A DNA stretch of 64,000 nt, taken from the NCBI RefSeq assembly GCF_013839425.1, contig NZ_JACDNP010000004.1, positions 186,001 through 250,000 on the forward strand, written 5' to 3'. The DNA comes from Halorhabdus salina (GTDB taxonomy: Archaea; Halobacteriota; Halobacteria; Halobacteriales; Haloarculaceae). Position numbers and translations under genes: made by a program. Below the pieces are notes generated by a model. It did not search any database and was not told the DNA's origin. It saw nothing but the letters and a program-made list of their open reading frames with translations. Below, piece after piece: positions 9,037 through 17,836 of the stretch. The stretch's first letter is position 1, and each line of letters begins with the position of its first letter.

Positions 9037-10464
9037 ATGGGCGCGATCGAGGACGTATACGCGGATCTCGATGCTGATATTTCCGAAGAGGAGTTCCGCG
9101 AAGCAGTCGAGGAGAAAGTCGAACAGATGGGGGGGCTGGCGGACGAGGAGACGGCGGCGATGCTTATCGCCCACGAACTCACCGAGAACGAGGTCGAGAC
9201 CGTCTCAGACATCGAGGCCGGGATGGAGGAAGTGCAGTTCATCGCGAAAGCGCTCTCGGTCGGCGAATTGCGGACCTTCGAACGGGACGGCGAGGACACC
9301 GAAGACGGCCGCGTGATCAACGTCGAGGCGGCCGACGAAACGGGGACCGTCCGGCTGGCCTTCTGGGACCAAGAGGCGGCAGCCATCGACGATGGCGCAC
9401 TCGAAGTCGGGGATGTCCTCCGGATCCAGGGACGCCCCCAAGATGGCTACAACGGGCTGGAGGTCAGTGTGGATAAGGCCGAACCGGACGACGAAACAAC
9501 GATCGACGTCGAACCGGGCGACGGCGACACCATCGACTCGCTGTCGCTCGGCCAGTCCAGCGTCACCGTTCGCGGTGTCGTGCTCGATACCGAACCCGTC
9601 CGAACCTTCGAGCGTGATGATGGCTCGGAAGGACGAGTCGCAAACGTCGCGATCGGTGACGAAACAGGTCGCGTTCGCGTGACGCTCTGGGATGAACAGG
9701 CGGATCGCGCCGAAGCTGTCGCGCCAGACGAGGCCGTCGAGGTCGTCGACGGGTACGTCCGCGAGCGTGACGGCGACCTCGAAGTCCACCTCGGCGATGA
9801 GAGTGCCCTGGAGACAATCGAGGACGCCGACGTGGAATACGCCCCGGAGACGACACCGATCGACGACGTCGAGATGGACGCAACCGTCGATATCGGCGGT
9901 GTCGTTCGCTCGACCGATCCAAAACGCACCTTCGACCGAGACGACGGCTCGGAGGGGCAGGTCAAGAACATCCGCATCCAGGACGACAGCGGCGACATCC
10001 GCGTCGCGCTGTGGGGCGAGAAAGCCGACCGCGACCTCACGCCGGGCGACGAAGTCGTCTGTGCCGACGTCGAAATCCAGGACGGCTACCAGGACGATCT
10101 GGAAGCCTCGGCCGGTTGGCAGTCGACGGTCGTCGTGCTGGAAGACGGCGCATCGATGGCTCCAGCGGCTGAGAAGGGCCCCAACGACGCAGGAAGCGAC
10201 GGGGGACACACCGGCCTCTCCGATTTTGCCGAGGAAGGTGCAAGCGATGAAAATGGGTCGAGGGGCGACGAGAGCGGCGAGCAGGGGGACGGCGAATCCA
10301 TCGAGTTTACGGGCACGGTCGTCCAGACCGGTGATCCCGTCATTATCGACGATGGCGAGGAGACGATCAGCCTTGAGACGAACGAGTCAGTGCGGCTCGG
10401 TGAGGAACTGACGGTACGAGGGAAGCGCCACGACGGACGGATCGACGTCGAGGAACTGTTCTGA
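9037..10464 (+). CDS. rpa: Single-stranded DNA-binding protein RPA (multi-OB-fold, RpaC-like)
   Basis: This 475-residue protein has an N-terminal helical region (residues 1-60, MGAIEDVYADLDAD...) and then three tandem OB folds. Each contains the repeated pattern (R)TF-x-R-DDGSEGxV-x-N-V/I plus R-V/A-LWDE/GEKAD, near residues 80-150, 180-250 and 285-360. A short C-terminal OB-like strand set follows (about 425-475). This layout matches the stand-alone haloarchaeal RpaC. I chose ATG 9037 because the RPA homology starts there and a CTTAAAC TATA-like box is about 30 bp upstream. It leads the histone-deacetylase group. Confidence 0.85.
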   Translation: MGAIEDVYADLDADISEEEFREAVEEKVEQMGGLADEETAAMLIAHELTENEVETVSDIEAGMEEVQFIAKALSVGELRTFERDGEDTEDGRVINVEAADETGTVRLAFWDQEAAAIDDGALEVGDVLRIQGRPQDGYNGLEVSVDKAEPDDETTIDVEPGDGDTIDSLSLGQSSVTVRGVVLDTEPVRTFERDDGSEGRVANVAIGDETGRVRVTLWDEQADRAEAVAPDEAVEVVDGYVRERDGDLEVHLGDESALETIEDADVEYAPETTPIDDVEMDATVDIGGVVRSTDPKRTFDRDDGSEGQVKNIRIQDDSGDIRVALWGEKADRDLTPGDEVVCADVEIQDGYQDDLEASAGWQSTVVVLEDGASMAPAAEKGPNDAGSDGGHTGLSDFAEEGASDENGSRGDESGEQGDGESIEFTGTVVQTGDPVIIDDGEETISLETNESVRLGEELTVRGKRHDGRIDVEELF

Positions 10465-10525
10465 GAACGGGAAGGTCCGGCAGCGGGTGGAAACCCTTAA
10501 GACCCAAACCGCCCCCGTGTGGCGT

Positions 10526-10966
10526 ATGAGCGTCGAGCTACCGTTCGCCCCCGTCGATTCGATCATCCGGCGCAACGCCGGTGGGCTACGGGTGAGCGCC
10601 GAGGCGACCGAGGAACTCACTCGCCGGATCCAATCCCGCGGGGCGGAGTTGGCCGTCGACGCCGCTGCACAGGCCGACAACGACGGACGAAAGACGCTGA
10701 TGGCGGCCGATTTCGGCGTCGAGAACGTCCCTGAAAAAGACGCGCTCGAAGTGCCGATCGCACCGGTCGATCGGATTGCCCGTCTCGAGATCGACGACCG
10801 GTACCGGGTCGCAATGGACGCCCGGATCGCGCTGGCATCGATTCTAGAAGACGAAGGCGACGACATCGCCGCCGCCGCGGCGTCGCTGGCCAAACACGCC
10901 GGCCGCCGAACGATTAAGGCAGCGGACGTCGAAGTCTACTTTCAACTCCAGCAATACGTTGAATGA
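10526..10966 (+). CDS. hstA: Archaeal doublet histone
   Basis: This 146-residue protein has two histone folds in tandem. Fold 1 (3-66) starts LPFAPVDSIIRRNAG and ends GRKTLMAADFGV; fold 2 (75-142) starts VPIAPVDRIARLEI and ends GRRTIKAADVEVYF. Fused doublets are typical of haloarchaea, where one chain makes a pseudo-dimer. The start is at a CCCTTAAGA TATA-like box about 28 bp upstream. Its TGA overlaps the ATG of the deacetylase gene, a strong coupling signal. Confidence 0.93.
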   Translation: MSVELPFAPVDSIIRRNAGGLRVSAEATEELTRRIQSRGAELAVDAAAQADNDGRKTLMAADFGVENVPEKDALEVPIAPVDRIARLEIDDRYRVAMDARIALASILEDEGDDIAAAAASLAKHAGRRTIKAADVEVYFQLQQYVE

Positions 10967-11973
10967 AATTCGGGTACCGCGAGATCTGCCTCGATCACGA
11001 CACCGGCAGCCGTCATCCGGAGAGCCCGGACCGGCTGCGGGCCATCAGGCAGAATCTCGAAGACGCTGATGACGTCACCTACGTGGCGGCCGACGCCGCG
11101 AGCAAAGCGGAGGTTCAGGACGTCCACGACGAGACGTATATCCAGTCAGTCCGGCAGTTCTGCGCGAACGGCGGTGGCAACTGGGACGCCGATACCGTCG
11201 CTGTCGAGGAAACCTGGGACGCGGCGATGGCAAGTGCCGGCCTGGCCGCCTGGGCAGCCGAGGCCGCACTCGACGGTGCCGACGGGGCTGAGACGCCCTT
11301 CGCACTCGGTCGGCCGCCCGGTCACCACGCAGTCGGCGACGACGCTATGGGCTTTTGTTTCGTCAACAACGTGGCGGTGGCTGCCCAACGGGCGCTGTCT
11401 GAGCGGGATGTCGATCGCGTGGCGATCCTCGACTGGGACGTCCATCACGGGAACGGGACCCAGGACATCTTCTACGACCGCGGTGATGTCTACTACGCCT
11501 CTTTCCACGAGGAAGGGCTCTATCCCGGGACCGGCGACATCAGCGAGTCCGGGGAGGACGCGGGAGAGGGGACGACATTGAACGTCCCATTTCCGCCGGG
11601 CTGTGGCGACGCGGATTACCTCGCGATATACGATACCGTCGTCAAGCCCGAATTCGAGGCGTTCGATCCGGATCTCCTGTTGGTGAGTGCCGGGTTCGAC
11701 GCCCACGAGCAGGATCCGATCTCGCGGATGCTCGTCTCCACAGGCGGATACGGGATGCTCGCCGATCGACTGGTAACCCTGGCCGACCGCATCGATGCGC
11801 CGCTGGCGTTCGTGTTGGAAGGGGGCTACGGGTTAGAGACGCTCTCTGCCGGGGTTCGGGAAGTTCACGACGTGCTCAGTGGCAAGGATCCCGAACCAGT
11901 CGAGAGTAATCCGAGCGAGGACGGTCGCAACGTCCGGGACGCACTCCGTCATCAGGGCTTTGGAGCGCAGTAA
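10963..11973 (+). CDS. Class II histone deacetylase / acetylpolyamine amidohydrolase family protein
   Basis: This 336-residue zinc amidohydrolase shows GRPPGHHA (active-site His pair), FCFVNNVAVAA, LDWDVHHGNGTQ (zinc ligands Asp and His), SFHEEGLYPGTG, SAGFDAHEQDP (zinc Asp) and LEGGYG (catalytic Tyr). Length and motifs match full class II enzymes. Translational coupling to the histone suggests a role on protein acetyl groups linked to chromatin; the substrate is inferred. Its 3' end overlaps the convergent cca gene by 22 bp. Confidence 0.9.
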   Translation: MKFGYREICLDHDTGSRHPESPDRLRAIRQNLEDADDVTYVAADAASKAEVQDVHDETYIQSVRQFCANGGGNWDADTVAVEETWDAAMASAGLAAWAAEAALDGADGAETPFALGRPPGHHAVGDDAMGFCFVNNVAVAAQRALSERDVDRVAILDWDVHHGNGTQDIFYDRGDVYYASFHEEGLYPGTGDISESGEDAGEGTTLNVPFPPGCGDADYLAIYDTVVKPEFEAFDPDLLLVSAGFDAHEQDPISRMLVSTGGYGMLADRLVTLADRIDAPLAFVLEGGYGLETLSAGVREVHDVLSGKDPEPVESNPSEDGRNVRDALRHQGFGAQ

Positions 11974-13304
11974 GCGGCCAATTCCTGACCGAAGTCAGTT
12001 GCAAGATTGGCGACATCCGAACCGACAAGGATGTCGTATCCGTCTTCGAGTGCCCGCTCGATCGACGTTCCGAGTGCAACCTCGAAGAGTGCCTCGCTCC
12101 GGAGCAATGCGTCGGCGTGGCGGTAGTCGCGCTCGCGTTCGACCACGTATCGATCGCCGTGGATGAACGGCCCGTACGCATCGGTATCGTGATACGATTC
12201 GTAGAACCCTTCGGCATGGTCACGCACGTGAACGGGTGGCCCGACGTGACGCTCGACGGCGGGCCGCTCGGCGACGGCCAGTTCGGCCAGCAGAACGACA
12301 CGCTCGCCGGCAAACGCCTCGGAACGAAGCACGTCGAATCCACGACGGTCGAGCAATCCGACGATACCTTCGAGGGATTTTTCGAGTTGCGGGTAGAGAT
12401 CGTCCTCGACGAGATCGGGTGTCGGCAGCGTGATCGCGATCGGCGTCGTCCCACGACGGTCGAAGAAATATCGGACGTCGGCGGGCGAGATTGGTTCGGG
12501 ATCGGCCGACTCGAATAGCGACTCGCGGGGGTCAGCTAGAAGCTCGCGAGCGTAGTGTTGGAACGTCGCGACGTTGGCTTTGGCGAGTGCGGCCCCAACG
12601 TTGCGCTCGGGATCGGTCGGGTCGATTACCACGAGCGGATCGTCGAACGTCGCCTGGCCGTGGGCCTCCGGGTCGAAGCGAACGGGCGGGTGCCAGTCGG
12701 CCGCCGCCTCGACGAGCGGCCGAAAGCCGCCGTATTCCAGGACCAGTAGTTCAGTCAAATAGCCGGAAAAGCCCCGCGTCCGCAAGTCGCTCCCGTAGAC
12801 GCCGATGCCCTTGAGAAAGGCCTTGCAGAGCCGGACGTCAGCCGCGAGGTCGTCGGTGAGGCGAGACTGGAGATACTGCGTGTGGAAGGGGGTTCGATCG
12901 ACGGCCGACTGGATGTCGGTTGCAGCCTCGACAGCGTAACAGGGGACGAGATCTACGTCGTAGCCGTCGACCTCGCCGACGACGTAGGGGTGTTCGGCGT
13001 ATTCCTCGTGGCCGTTCGGAAGGACTTCGTGTCCGATTTCGAGGCCAAGCGTTTCGAGTCGCTCCCGGTCGGTTTCGGGTGGAAAGCAAACGAAGACGTC
13101 GATATCGCGGTCGCCGGCGATCCAGGTGTCCCGGGCGGTCGAGCCGACGAGCATCACGTCCGCCGCGAGGTCGTGGCTCTCGATAGCACTTTCGGCCCGT
13201 TCGATGACCGTCTCGGCGACGTGCTGGAGTTGCCGGCGCTCCTCGGCGTCGGGATCGACGCGTTCACGGACGGTATCGAGGACAGCCGTGACCTCGTCGC
13301 TCAT
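11952..13304 (-). CDS. cca: Archaeal class I CCA-adding tRNA nucleotidyltransferase
   Basis: This 450-residue enzyme adds or repairs the 3' CCA of tRNAs, needed here because the tRNA genes in the window do not encode CCA. The nucleotidyltransferase signature GSTARDTWIAGDRDIDVFV is near residues 52-70; a third acidic residue lies in YDVDLVPCYAV. The YLQSRLTDDLAADVRLCKAFLKG helix and the GVYGSDLRTRGFSGYL signature of archaeal Cca follow. Full length. Confidence 0.93.
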   Translation of the reverse strand: MSDEVTAVLDTVRERVDPDAEERRQLQHVAETVIERAESAIESHDLAADVMLVGSTARDTWIAGDRDIDVFVCFPPETDRERLETLGLEIGHEVLPNGHEEYAEHPYVVGEVDGYDVDLVPCYAVEAATDIQSAVDRTPFHTQYLQSRLTDDLAADVRLCKAFLKGIGVYGSDLRTRGFSGYLTELLVLEYGGFRPLVEAAADWHPPVRFDPEAHGQATFDDPLVVIDPTDPERNVGAALAKANVATFQHYARELLADPRESLFESADPEPISPADVRYFFDRRGTTPIAITLPTPDLVEDDLYPQLEKSLEGIVGLLDRRGFDVLRSEAFAGERVVLLAELAVAERPAVERHVGPPVHVRDHAEGFYESYHDTDAYGPFIHGDRYVVERERDYRHADALLRSEALFEVALGTSIERALEDGYDILVGSDVANLATDFGQELAAYCAPKP

Positions 13305-13419
13305 GAGTGGGAAGATTCGACAGGGACGGGAAAGCGTATCGGTGCGGCCGCGACCGCCGGCCGGCGGCGCACTCGAAACGAAAGCCCTATCAAATAACTC
13401 CGATTACCTCACGGTGTCT

Positions 13420-13492
13420 GCCGCCGTAGCTCAGATGGTAGAGCACCACGCTGTTAACGTGGTTGTCCCAGGTTCGAGTCCTGGCGGCGGCG
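13420..13492 (+). tRNA. tRNA-Asn (anticodon GTT)
   Basis: A 73-nt cloverleaf: acceptor GCCGCCG pairs with CGGCGGC, D-arm GCTCAGATGGTAGAGC, anticodon arm CCACG-CTGTTAA-CGTGG (GTT), T-arm CCAGG-TTCGAGT-CCTGG, discriminator G. CCA is not encoded. Confidence 0.95.
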
Positions 13493-13851
13493 CTTTCGAT
13501 TCTCTCGCGAGGCGTTTCATCGCCGAGCGATAGCGATATCGAAATGCGCCGAAATCCGGGACTCGAGCAGACGAGTCGCAGCCCCGGAACGGCTGAACGA
13601 AGTGAAGCCGCATGCCCGGAACGTCTCGGCGAGTTCGAGTCCTGGCAGCGATCGGAAGACTCGGTCTTCCGAGTCAATCAGCAATATTTGATTTCTGATG
13701 ACGGCGTGAATTCTCGAAGAGAATTCAGGGCACATCAGAGCAAGCTCTGACGGCGGCGTCCTTTTGCCGGCGACACCCCGCGAGAGGTGACAGACCCATC
13801 CTGGCGAAGACGGTACAATTTTGGTGGCCGACGGGAAATGGCAGGGTGAGG
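13493..13851. other. Non-coding stretch between two tRNA genes with a tRNA-Asn 3' copy
   Basis: No gene is visible. A second copy of the tRNA-Asn T-arm (GTTCGAGTCCTGGC, 13633-13646, identical to 13472-13485) lies about 160 bp downstream. Inverted GAATTC-like stretches occur around 13710-13727. The segment resembles the remnant next to tRNA-Arg and is probably a relic of integration. Confidence 0.45.
13633..13646. repeat. Direct repeat of the tRNA-Asn T-arm / 3' end
   Basis: This 14-bp segment is identical to the T-loop and 3' T-stem of tRNA-Asn at 13472-13485. After it the sequence diverges (AGCG versus GGCG). It is consistent with an att core left by an excised or decayed element. Confidence 0.45.
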
Positions 13852-13924
13852 GCCCGTATCTCAGTCTGGTTAGAGAGAGCGGCTCATAACCGCTTCGTCC
13901 TTGGTTCAAATCCGAGCGGGCCCA
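13852..13924 (+). tRNA. tRNA with CAT anticodon (elongator Met, or Ile2)
   Basis: Acceptor GGGCCCG pairs with CGGGCCC, anticodon arm AGCGG-CTCATAA-CCGCT (CAT), T-arm CTTGG-TTCAAAT-CCGAG, discriminator A. The G1-C72 pair argues against initiator tRNA, which in archaea has A1-U72. A CAU anticodon read as Ile through agmatidine cannot be excluded from sequence alone. Confidence 0.88.
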
Positions 13925-14006
13925 TGCAAGCACTCGGTAATCTGTAGCCGACAAGCCTGCTGTTTTCACCCTAGTCCTTATTGGTCGGGGTTCAGAAGCC
14001 CAGACA

Positions 14007-14927
14007 ATGCCGACCCACGCGCCCGATCCGGGGAGTGCAGATCCGCTCGGTCTCCACGGCGTTATCCCACCAACACTCACGGCGTTCGACGAGAACGAGG
14101 CCGTCGATTACGACGCGACCGCCGCGCAGGCGGAATTCGTCGTCGAGCAGGGTGCCCACGGGGTCTTTCCACTGGGGACCAACGGTGAGTTCCCGTTGCT
14201 GTCGGCCGACGAGCGCGAAGAGGTTGTGACGACAGTCGTCGATGCTGTCGGCGACGATGTTCCGGTGATCGCCGGGGTCGGTGCACCGGGTACTCGAGAG
14301 ACGGTACAGAGCGCCGAGCGGGCCGTCGACGCCGGGGCTGACGGACTCGTCGTCATCACGCCGTTTTACTACCCGCTGGATCGTGCAGGTGCTGTCGACC
14401 ACTATCGCCAGGTAGCAGCAGCCGTCGAGAAGCCGATTTACGTCTATCACATCCCACAGCTGACGGGCAATCGGCTCCCGCTATCGACCCTCAGCGAGAT
14501 CGCGACGATCGATGGCATCGCGGGACTGAAAGACACCAGCGAGGACGTCCCCTGGCTCGGTCGCGTGCTCACCGATAACCCCGATCTGACCGTGCTGGCC
14601 GGATCGAACGCCCTGCTGTATACCGGGCTCGAGATGGGCTGTGCGGGAGTGGTGAGTTCCGTCGCCAACGCGTTTCCGGAACTGGTCGTCAAGTTGTACG
14701 ACGCCTTCGACGCAGGCGACCCGGATCGGGCCCAGCGACTCCAGGAACGGATTGACGACGTCATCGCCGCCTTCGATCGCGGACCGTTCATGGCGAGCGT
14801 CAAGACTGGGCTGGCACTCCGAGACGTGGGTGTCGAACCCGGGCCGCTTCGACGGCCGCTCCGAAGACTCGACGACGAGAGGCAGGCTGCCCTCGCGGCT
14901 GATCTGCGTGAATTGGACCTGTTATAG
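14007..14927 (+). CDS. DapA/NAL-family aldolase, probably 2-keto-3-deoxygluconate-type
   Basis: This 306-residue class I aldolase barrel has GTNGEFPLL (the GTTGE-type substrate loop), YVYHIP (catalytic Tyr of the YxxP motif) and GLKDTSED (Schiff-base Lys). In archaea this family includes both dihydrodipicolinate synthase and KDG/KDPG aldolase. Clustering with KDG kinase, a sugar-acid dehydratase and an Eda-type aldolase favours 2-keto-3-deoxy sugar acids, but DapA activity is not excluded. Confidence 0.8.
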   Translation: MPTHAPDPGSADPLGLHGVIPPTLTAFDENEAVDYDATAAQAEFVVEQGAHGVFPLGTNGEFPLLSADEREEVVTTVVDAVGDDVPVIAGVGAPGTRETVQSAERAVDAGADGLVVITPFYYPLDRAGAVDHYRQVAAAVEKPIYVYHIPQLTGNRLPLSTLSEIATIDGIAGLKDTSEDVPWLGRVLTDNPDLTVLAGSNALLYTGLEMGCAGVVSSVANAFPELVVKLYDAFDAGDPDRAQRLQERIDDVIAAFDRGPFMASVKTGLALRDVGVEPGPLRRPLRRLDDERQAALAADLRELDLL

Positions 14928-14952
14928 GCCACGAGGGAGCAGAGACGCCACG

Positions 14953-15324
14953 TCAGGCTTCGTCTTCGTCCTCGGATCGACCCTGTGCTTCCCAGATTTC
15001 GCGCATCTTCTCGGCGAAGGCCACCGTTCGTTTGGGCTTGCCGGACCGGCCAGTGTCGTCGATCGAGATCTCGGCAAGCTCACTGACGAAGTCGTCGTTG
15101 AAATCCATATCCGTGATGGTCTCCGTCACGTCAAAGGTGAGCGTGTTGTCTTCCAGTTCGCTCTCGAGCCACGGGACTTTCGACTGGGCGTCGTCGTACG
15201 TGATCTCGTAGGTATCCCCGCCGAGCAGGTCACGGATCGTCGCCATCGAGCCGAGTTCGAGCCACCCACCGTCCCATTCGACATACAACGTCTTGTCTTC
15301 AAGTTTCGTATCGTATCGCTCCAT
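14953..15324 (-). CDS. Hypothetical acidic protein
   Basis: This 123-residue protein starts MERYDTKLEDKTLYVEWDGG and is rich in short beta strands in its first 90 residues, with a helical, basic-then-acidic tail (GKPKRTVAFAEKMREIWEAQG). No family recognised with confidence. Codon use is typical of the chromosome. It lies convergent with the aldolase gene and divergent from kdgK. Confidence 0.6.
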   Translation of the reverse strand: MERYDTKLEDKTLYVEWDGGWLELGSMATIRDLLGGDTYEITYDDAQSKVPWLESELEDNTLTFDVTETITDMDFNDDFVSELAEISIDDTGRSGKPKRTVAFAEKMREIWEAQGRSEDEDEA

Positions 15325-15444
15325 GCGTCGTTCGAAAAGAGATACACCGGGATTGTATAATATCCCCACGAAGCACGTTCGTCGATAGATCAATATACAG
15401 ACAGGAGAGTGTCCGTTAAGCGTGAGCCGCTGGCCCCCTGATTT

Positions 15445-16431
15445 ATGCACACGCTCAGCACAACGTCGAACGTGACTCCGCCACATCTCAGTACGTTCGG
15501 TGAATCGCTGCTCAGGCTGTCGACGCCGATCGACAAACCGATCGAGACCACCGATGCTTTCGACGTCCACATCGGCGGGGCGGAAGGGAATGTGGCAGTA
15601 GCAGCAAAGCGGCTGGGACTCGATGCAACCTACGTGACGAAACTCCCGCAGACACCACTCGGGGAGAAAGTGACGACGGCCTATCGCACCCACGGGGTCG
15701 ACACCGCCGTCGCCTGGAGTGGTCAGGGTCGCGTGGGCACCTACTACCTCGAACGCGGCGGCCAGCCCCGTGGGTCGACGGTCGTCTACGATCGGGCGGA
15801 CTCGGCGATCACGACCGCAACGTTCGAGGAGATCCCGACCGAGCCATTCACCGCTGCGGACGCCGTCCACGTTACCGGAATCACACCGGCACTCTCGGCG
15901 ACGCTGGCGAATACGTCCCGGGAGATTCTCGACCTCGCGGCCAATAGCGGCGCGACGACCGTCTTCGACGTGAACTACCGATCGAATCTCTGGGAGTCGA
16001 TGGCGGCCGCCGAGACGATCGAAACCCTGCGGCCACTCGTCGACGTGCTGTTCGTGGCCCAGCGGGACGCCGAGAACGTGCTGGGCTACGACGGAGAGGC
16101 CGAGGATGTCGCCAGGGACCTCTTCGCGAGTGGCGATCACGAACTGGTCGTGCTGACGCGGGAAGAGAAAGGCGCGCTGGCGTTCGACGGCGAGCAGACG
16201 GTGGCCCAGCCCGTCATCGAGACCGAAACCGCCGACGCGGTCGGGACGGGCGATGCCTTCGTCGGTGGCTTCCTGGCGGCGTGGCTCGACGACGAGGACC
16301 TCACGACGGCCCTGGAGTGGGGCGCGGCAACCGCAGCACTGAAACGAACGATCGCGGGTGATATGGCCGTCGTGCGCCGGGAATCCGTCGAATCGATCCT
16401 CGAGGGGGACACGACAACGATTTCGCGTTGA
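15445..16431 (+). CDS. kdgK: 2-keto-3-deoxygluconate kinase (PfkB/ribokinase family)
   Basis: This 328-residue sugar kinase has N-terminal FGESLLRLS, the GGAEGNVAVAAKRLG signature and the C-terminal PfkB signature DAVGTGDAFVGGFL near residues 264-277, where the first Asp of GTGD is the catalytic base. The family phosphorylates KDG to KDPG in the semi-phosphorylative Entner-Doudoroff pathway. Placement directly upstream of the dehydratase gene supports this over other PfkB substrates. Confidence 0.88.
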   Translation: MHTLSTTSNVTPPHLSTFGESLLRLSTPIDKPIETTDAFDVHIGGAEGNVAVAAKRLGLDATYVTKLPQTPLGEKVTTAYRTHGVDTAVAWSGQGRVGTYYLERGGQPRGSTVVYDRADSAITTATFEEIPTEPFTAADAVHVTGITPALSATLANTSREILDLAANSGATTVFDVNYRSNLWESMAAAETIETLRPLVDVLFVAQRDAENVLGYDGEAEDVARDLFASGDHELVVLTREEKGALAFDGEQTVAQPVIETETADAVGTGDAFVGGFLAAWLDDEDLTTALEWGAATAALKRTIAGDMAVVRRESVESILEGDTTTISR

Positions 16432-16472
16432 GGGCCAGCGAGGCCGGAAAGCTATACCCGCTGGCCCCCGAC

Positions 16473-17723
16473 ATGCCGGGCGTGCCTGTAGACTACACCC
16501 GTCTCAGCGATCCGAACGCAGAATACACGATGCGGGACCTCTCGGCGGAGACAATGGGCGTCACGGCCGAACGCGGTGGCGGTCGCGACGTCGAGATCAC
16601 GGACGTTCAGACGACGCTGGTCGAGGGGACCTATCCCTGGACACTCGTGCGGATCTATACCGACGCGGGCGTCGTTGGGACGGGCGAGGCGTACTGGGGT
16701 GGCGCCGTCCCGGAACTCATCGATCGGATGCAACCGTTCCTCGTCGGCGAGAACCCGCTCGACGTCGATCGACTCTACGAACACCTCGTCCAGAAGATGT
16801 CCGGCGAGGGCTCGATCGGCGGGACGACGATCCACGCCATCTCGGGCATCGAGATCGCGCTGAACGATCTCGCGGGCAAGATACTGGACGTGCCCGCCTA
16901 CCAGTTGCTCGGTGGCAAATACCGCGACGAGGTGCGAGTCTACTGTGACCTTCACACCGAAGATGAAGCGGATCCGCAGGCCTGTGCCGCCGAAGCCGAC
17001 CGCGTCGTCTCCGAGCTGGGCTACGACGCGATCAAGTTCGATCTAGACGTACCAAGCGGTCATGAGAAAGATCACGCCAACCGCCACCTGACCGAACCCG
17101 AGATCGACCACAAAGCAGAGATCGTCCGGGCGACGACCGAGCGTGTCGGCGACCGAGCCGATGTCGCCTTCGACTGCCACTGGACGTACACCGGCGGGAG
17201 CGCCAAGCGCCTGTCCGAGGCCGTCGAACCGTACGATATCTGGTGGCTCGAAGATCCGGTCCCGCCGGAGAACCACGACGTTCAGCGCGAAGTCACGCAG
17301 TCGACGGCAACACCGATCGCGGTCGGCGAGAACGTCTACCGCAAGCACGGCCAGCGCCGACTCCTGGAAGAACAGGCCGTCGACATCATCGCCCCGGACG
17401 TCCCGAAAGTCGGCGGAATGCGCGAGGGGCGGAAGATCGCCGATCTGGCCGATCTCTATTACATCCCGGTCGCGATGCACAACGTCGCCTCACCGATCGG
17501 GACGATGGCCTCTGCACAGGTCGGCGCGGCCATCCCCAACGCCCTCGCGGTCGAATACCACTCCTACGAACTCGGCTGGTGGGAAGATCTGGTCGAAGAG
17601 GACGGCCTCATCGAGGATGGATCGATGGCAATCCCCGAGAAGCCGGGCCTGGGGCTGACGCTCGACATGGACGTCGTCGCCGAGCATATGGTCGACGGCG
17701 AGACAGTATTCGATCCGGCTTGA
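16473..17723 (+). CDS. gad: Sugar-acid dehydratase, enolase superfamily (gluconate dehydratase-like)
   Basis: This 416-residue mandelate-racemase-type enzyme removes water from an aldonate to give a 2-keto-3-deoxy acid. Metal ligands of the barrel are visible in DVAFDCHW, WWLEDPVPPEN and VGENVYR; the C-terminal acid/base region is AMHNVASPIGTMA. The start at ATG 16473 (MPGVPVDYTRLSDP) is preferred; a TTG at 16428 would overlap kdgK. It lies about 40 bp behind kdgK in the same direction. Galactonate or xylonate activity is possible. Confidence 0.8.
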   Translation: MPGVPVDYTRLSDPNAEYTMRDLSAETMGVTAERGGGRDVEITDVQTTLVEGTYPWTLVRIYTDAGVVGTGEAYWGGAVPELIDRMQPFLVGENPLDVDRLYEHLVQKMSGEGSIGGTTIHAISGIEIALNDLAGKILDVPAYQLLGGKYRDEVRVYCDLHTEDEADPQACAAEADRVVSELGYDAIKFDLDVPSGHEKDHANRHLTEPEIDHKAEIVRATTERVGDRADVAFDCHWTYTGGSAKRLSEAVEPYDIWWLEDPVPPENHDVQREVTQSTATPIAVGENVYRKHGQRRLLEEQAVDIIAPDVPKVGGMREGRKIADLADLYYIPVAMHNVASPIGTMASAQVGAAIPNALAVEYHSYELGWWEDLVEEDGLIEDGSMAIPEKPGLGLTLDMDVVAEHMVDGETVFDPA

Positions 17724-17786
17724 CATCCACCCCGCGCTGAAGCGCGAGGCTTTCTCCTCGCAGTTCCGTAAGAACATTGAGATTAG
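17722..17786 (-). mobile_element. Remnant of an IS200/IS605 (TnpB-type) right end
   Basis: Read on the minus strand, the segment runs GCGAGGAGAAAGCCTCGCGC-TTC-AGCGCGGGG-TGGATGTCA. This is the hairpin-rich, 'GGATGTCA'-ending right end seen after tnpB genes of haloarchaeal IS200/IS605 elements. No transposase gene adjoins it. In intact elements this segment forms the guide RNA scaffold. The call rests on recollection of those ends. Confidence 0.4.
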
Positions 17787-17836
17787 GGCGTCGATGGTGT
17801 CTTCGCCCCACCACGGGAGAGACGTTTCCCCCCGGC

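Noticed and set aside
15126-15347. 73-codon frame upstream of the hypothetical protein at 14953-15324
   Set aside because: Overlaps the better-supported frame and has no motif.
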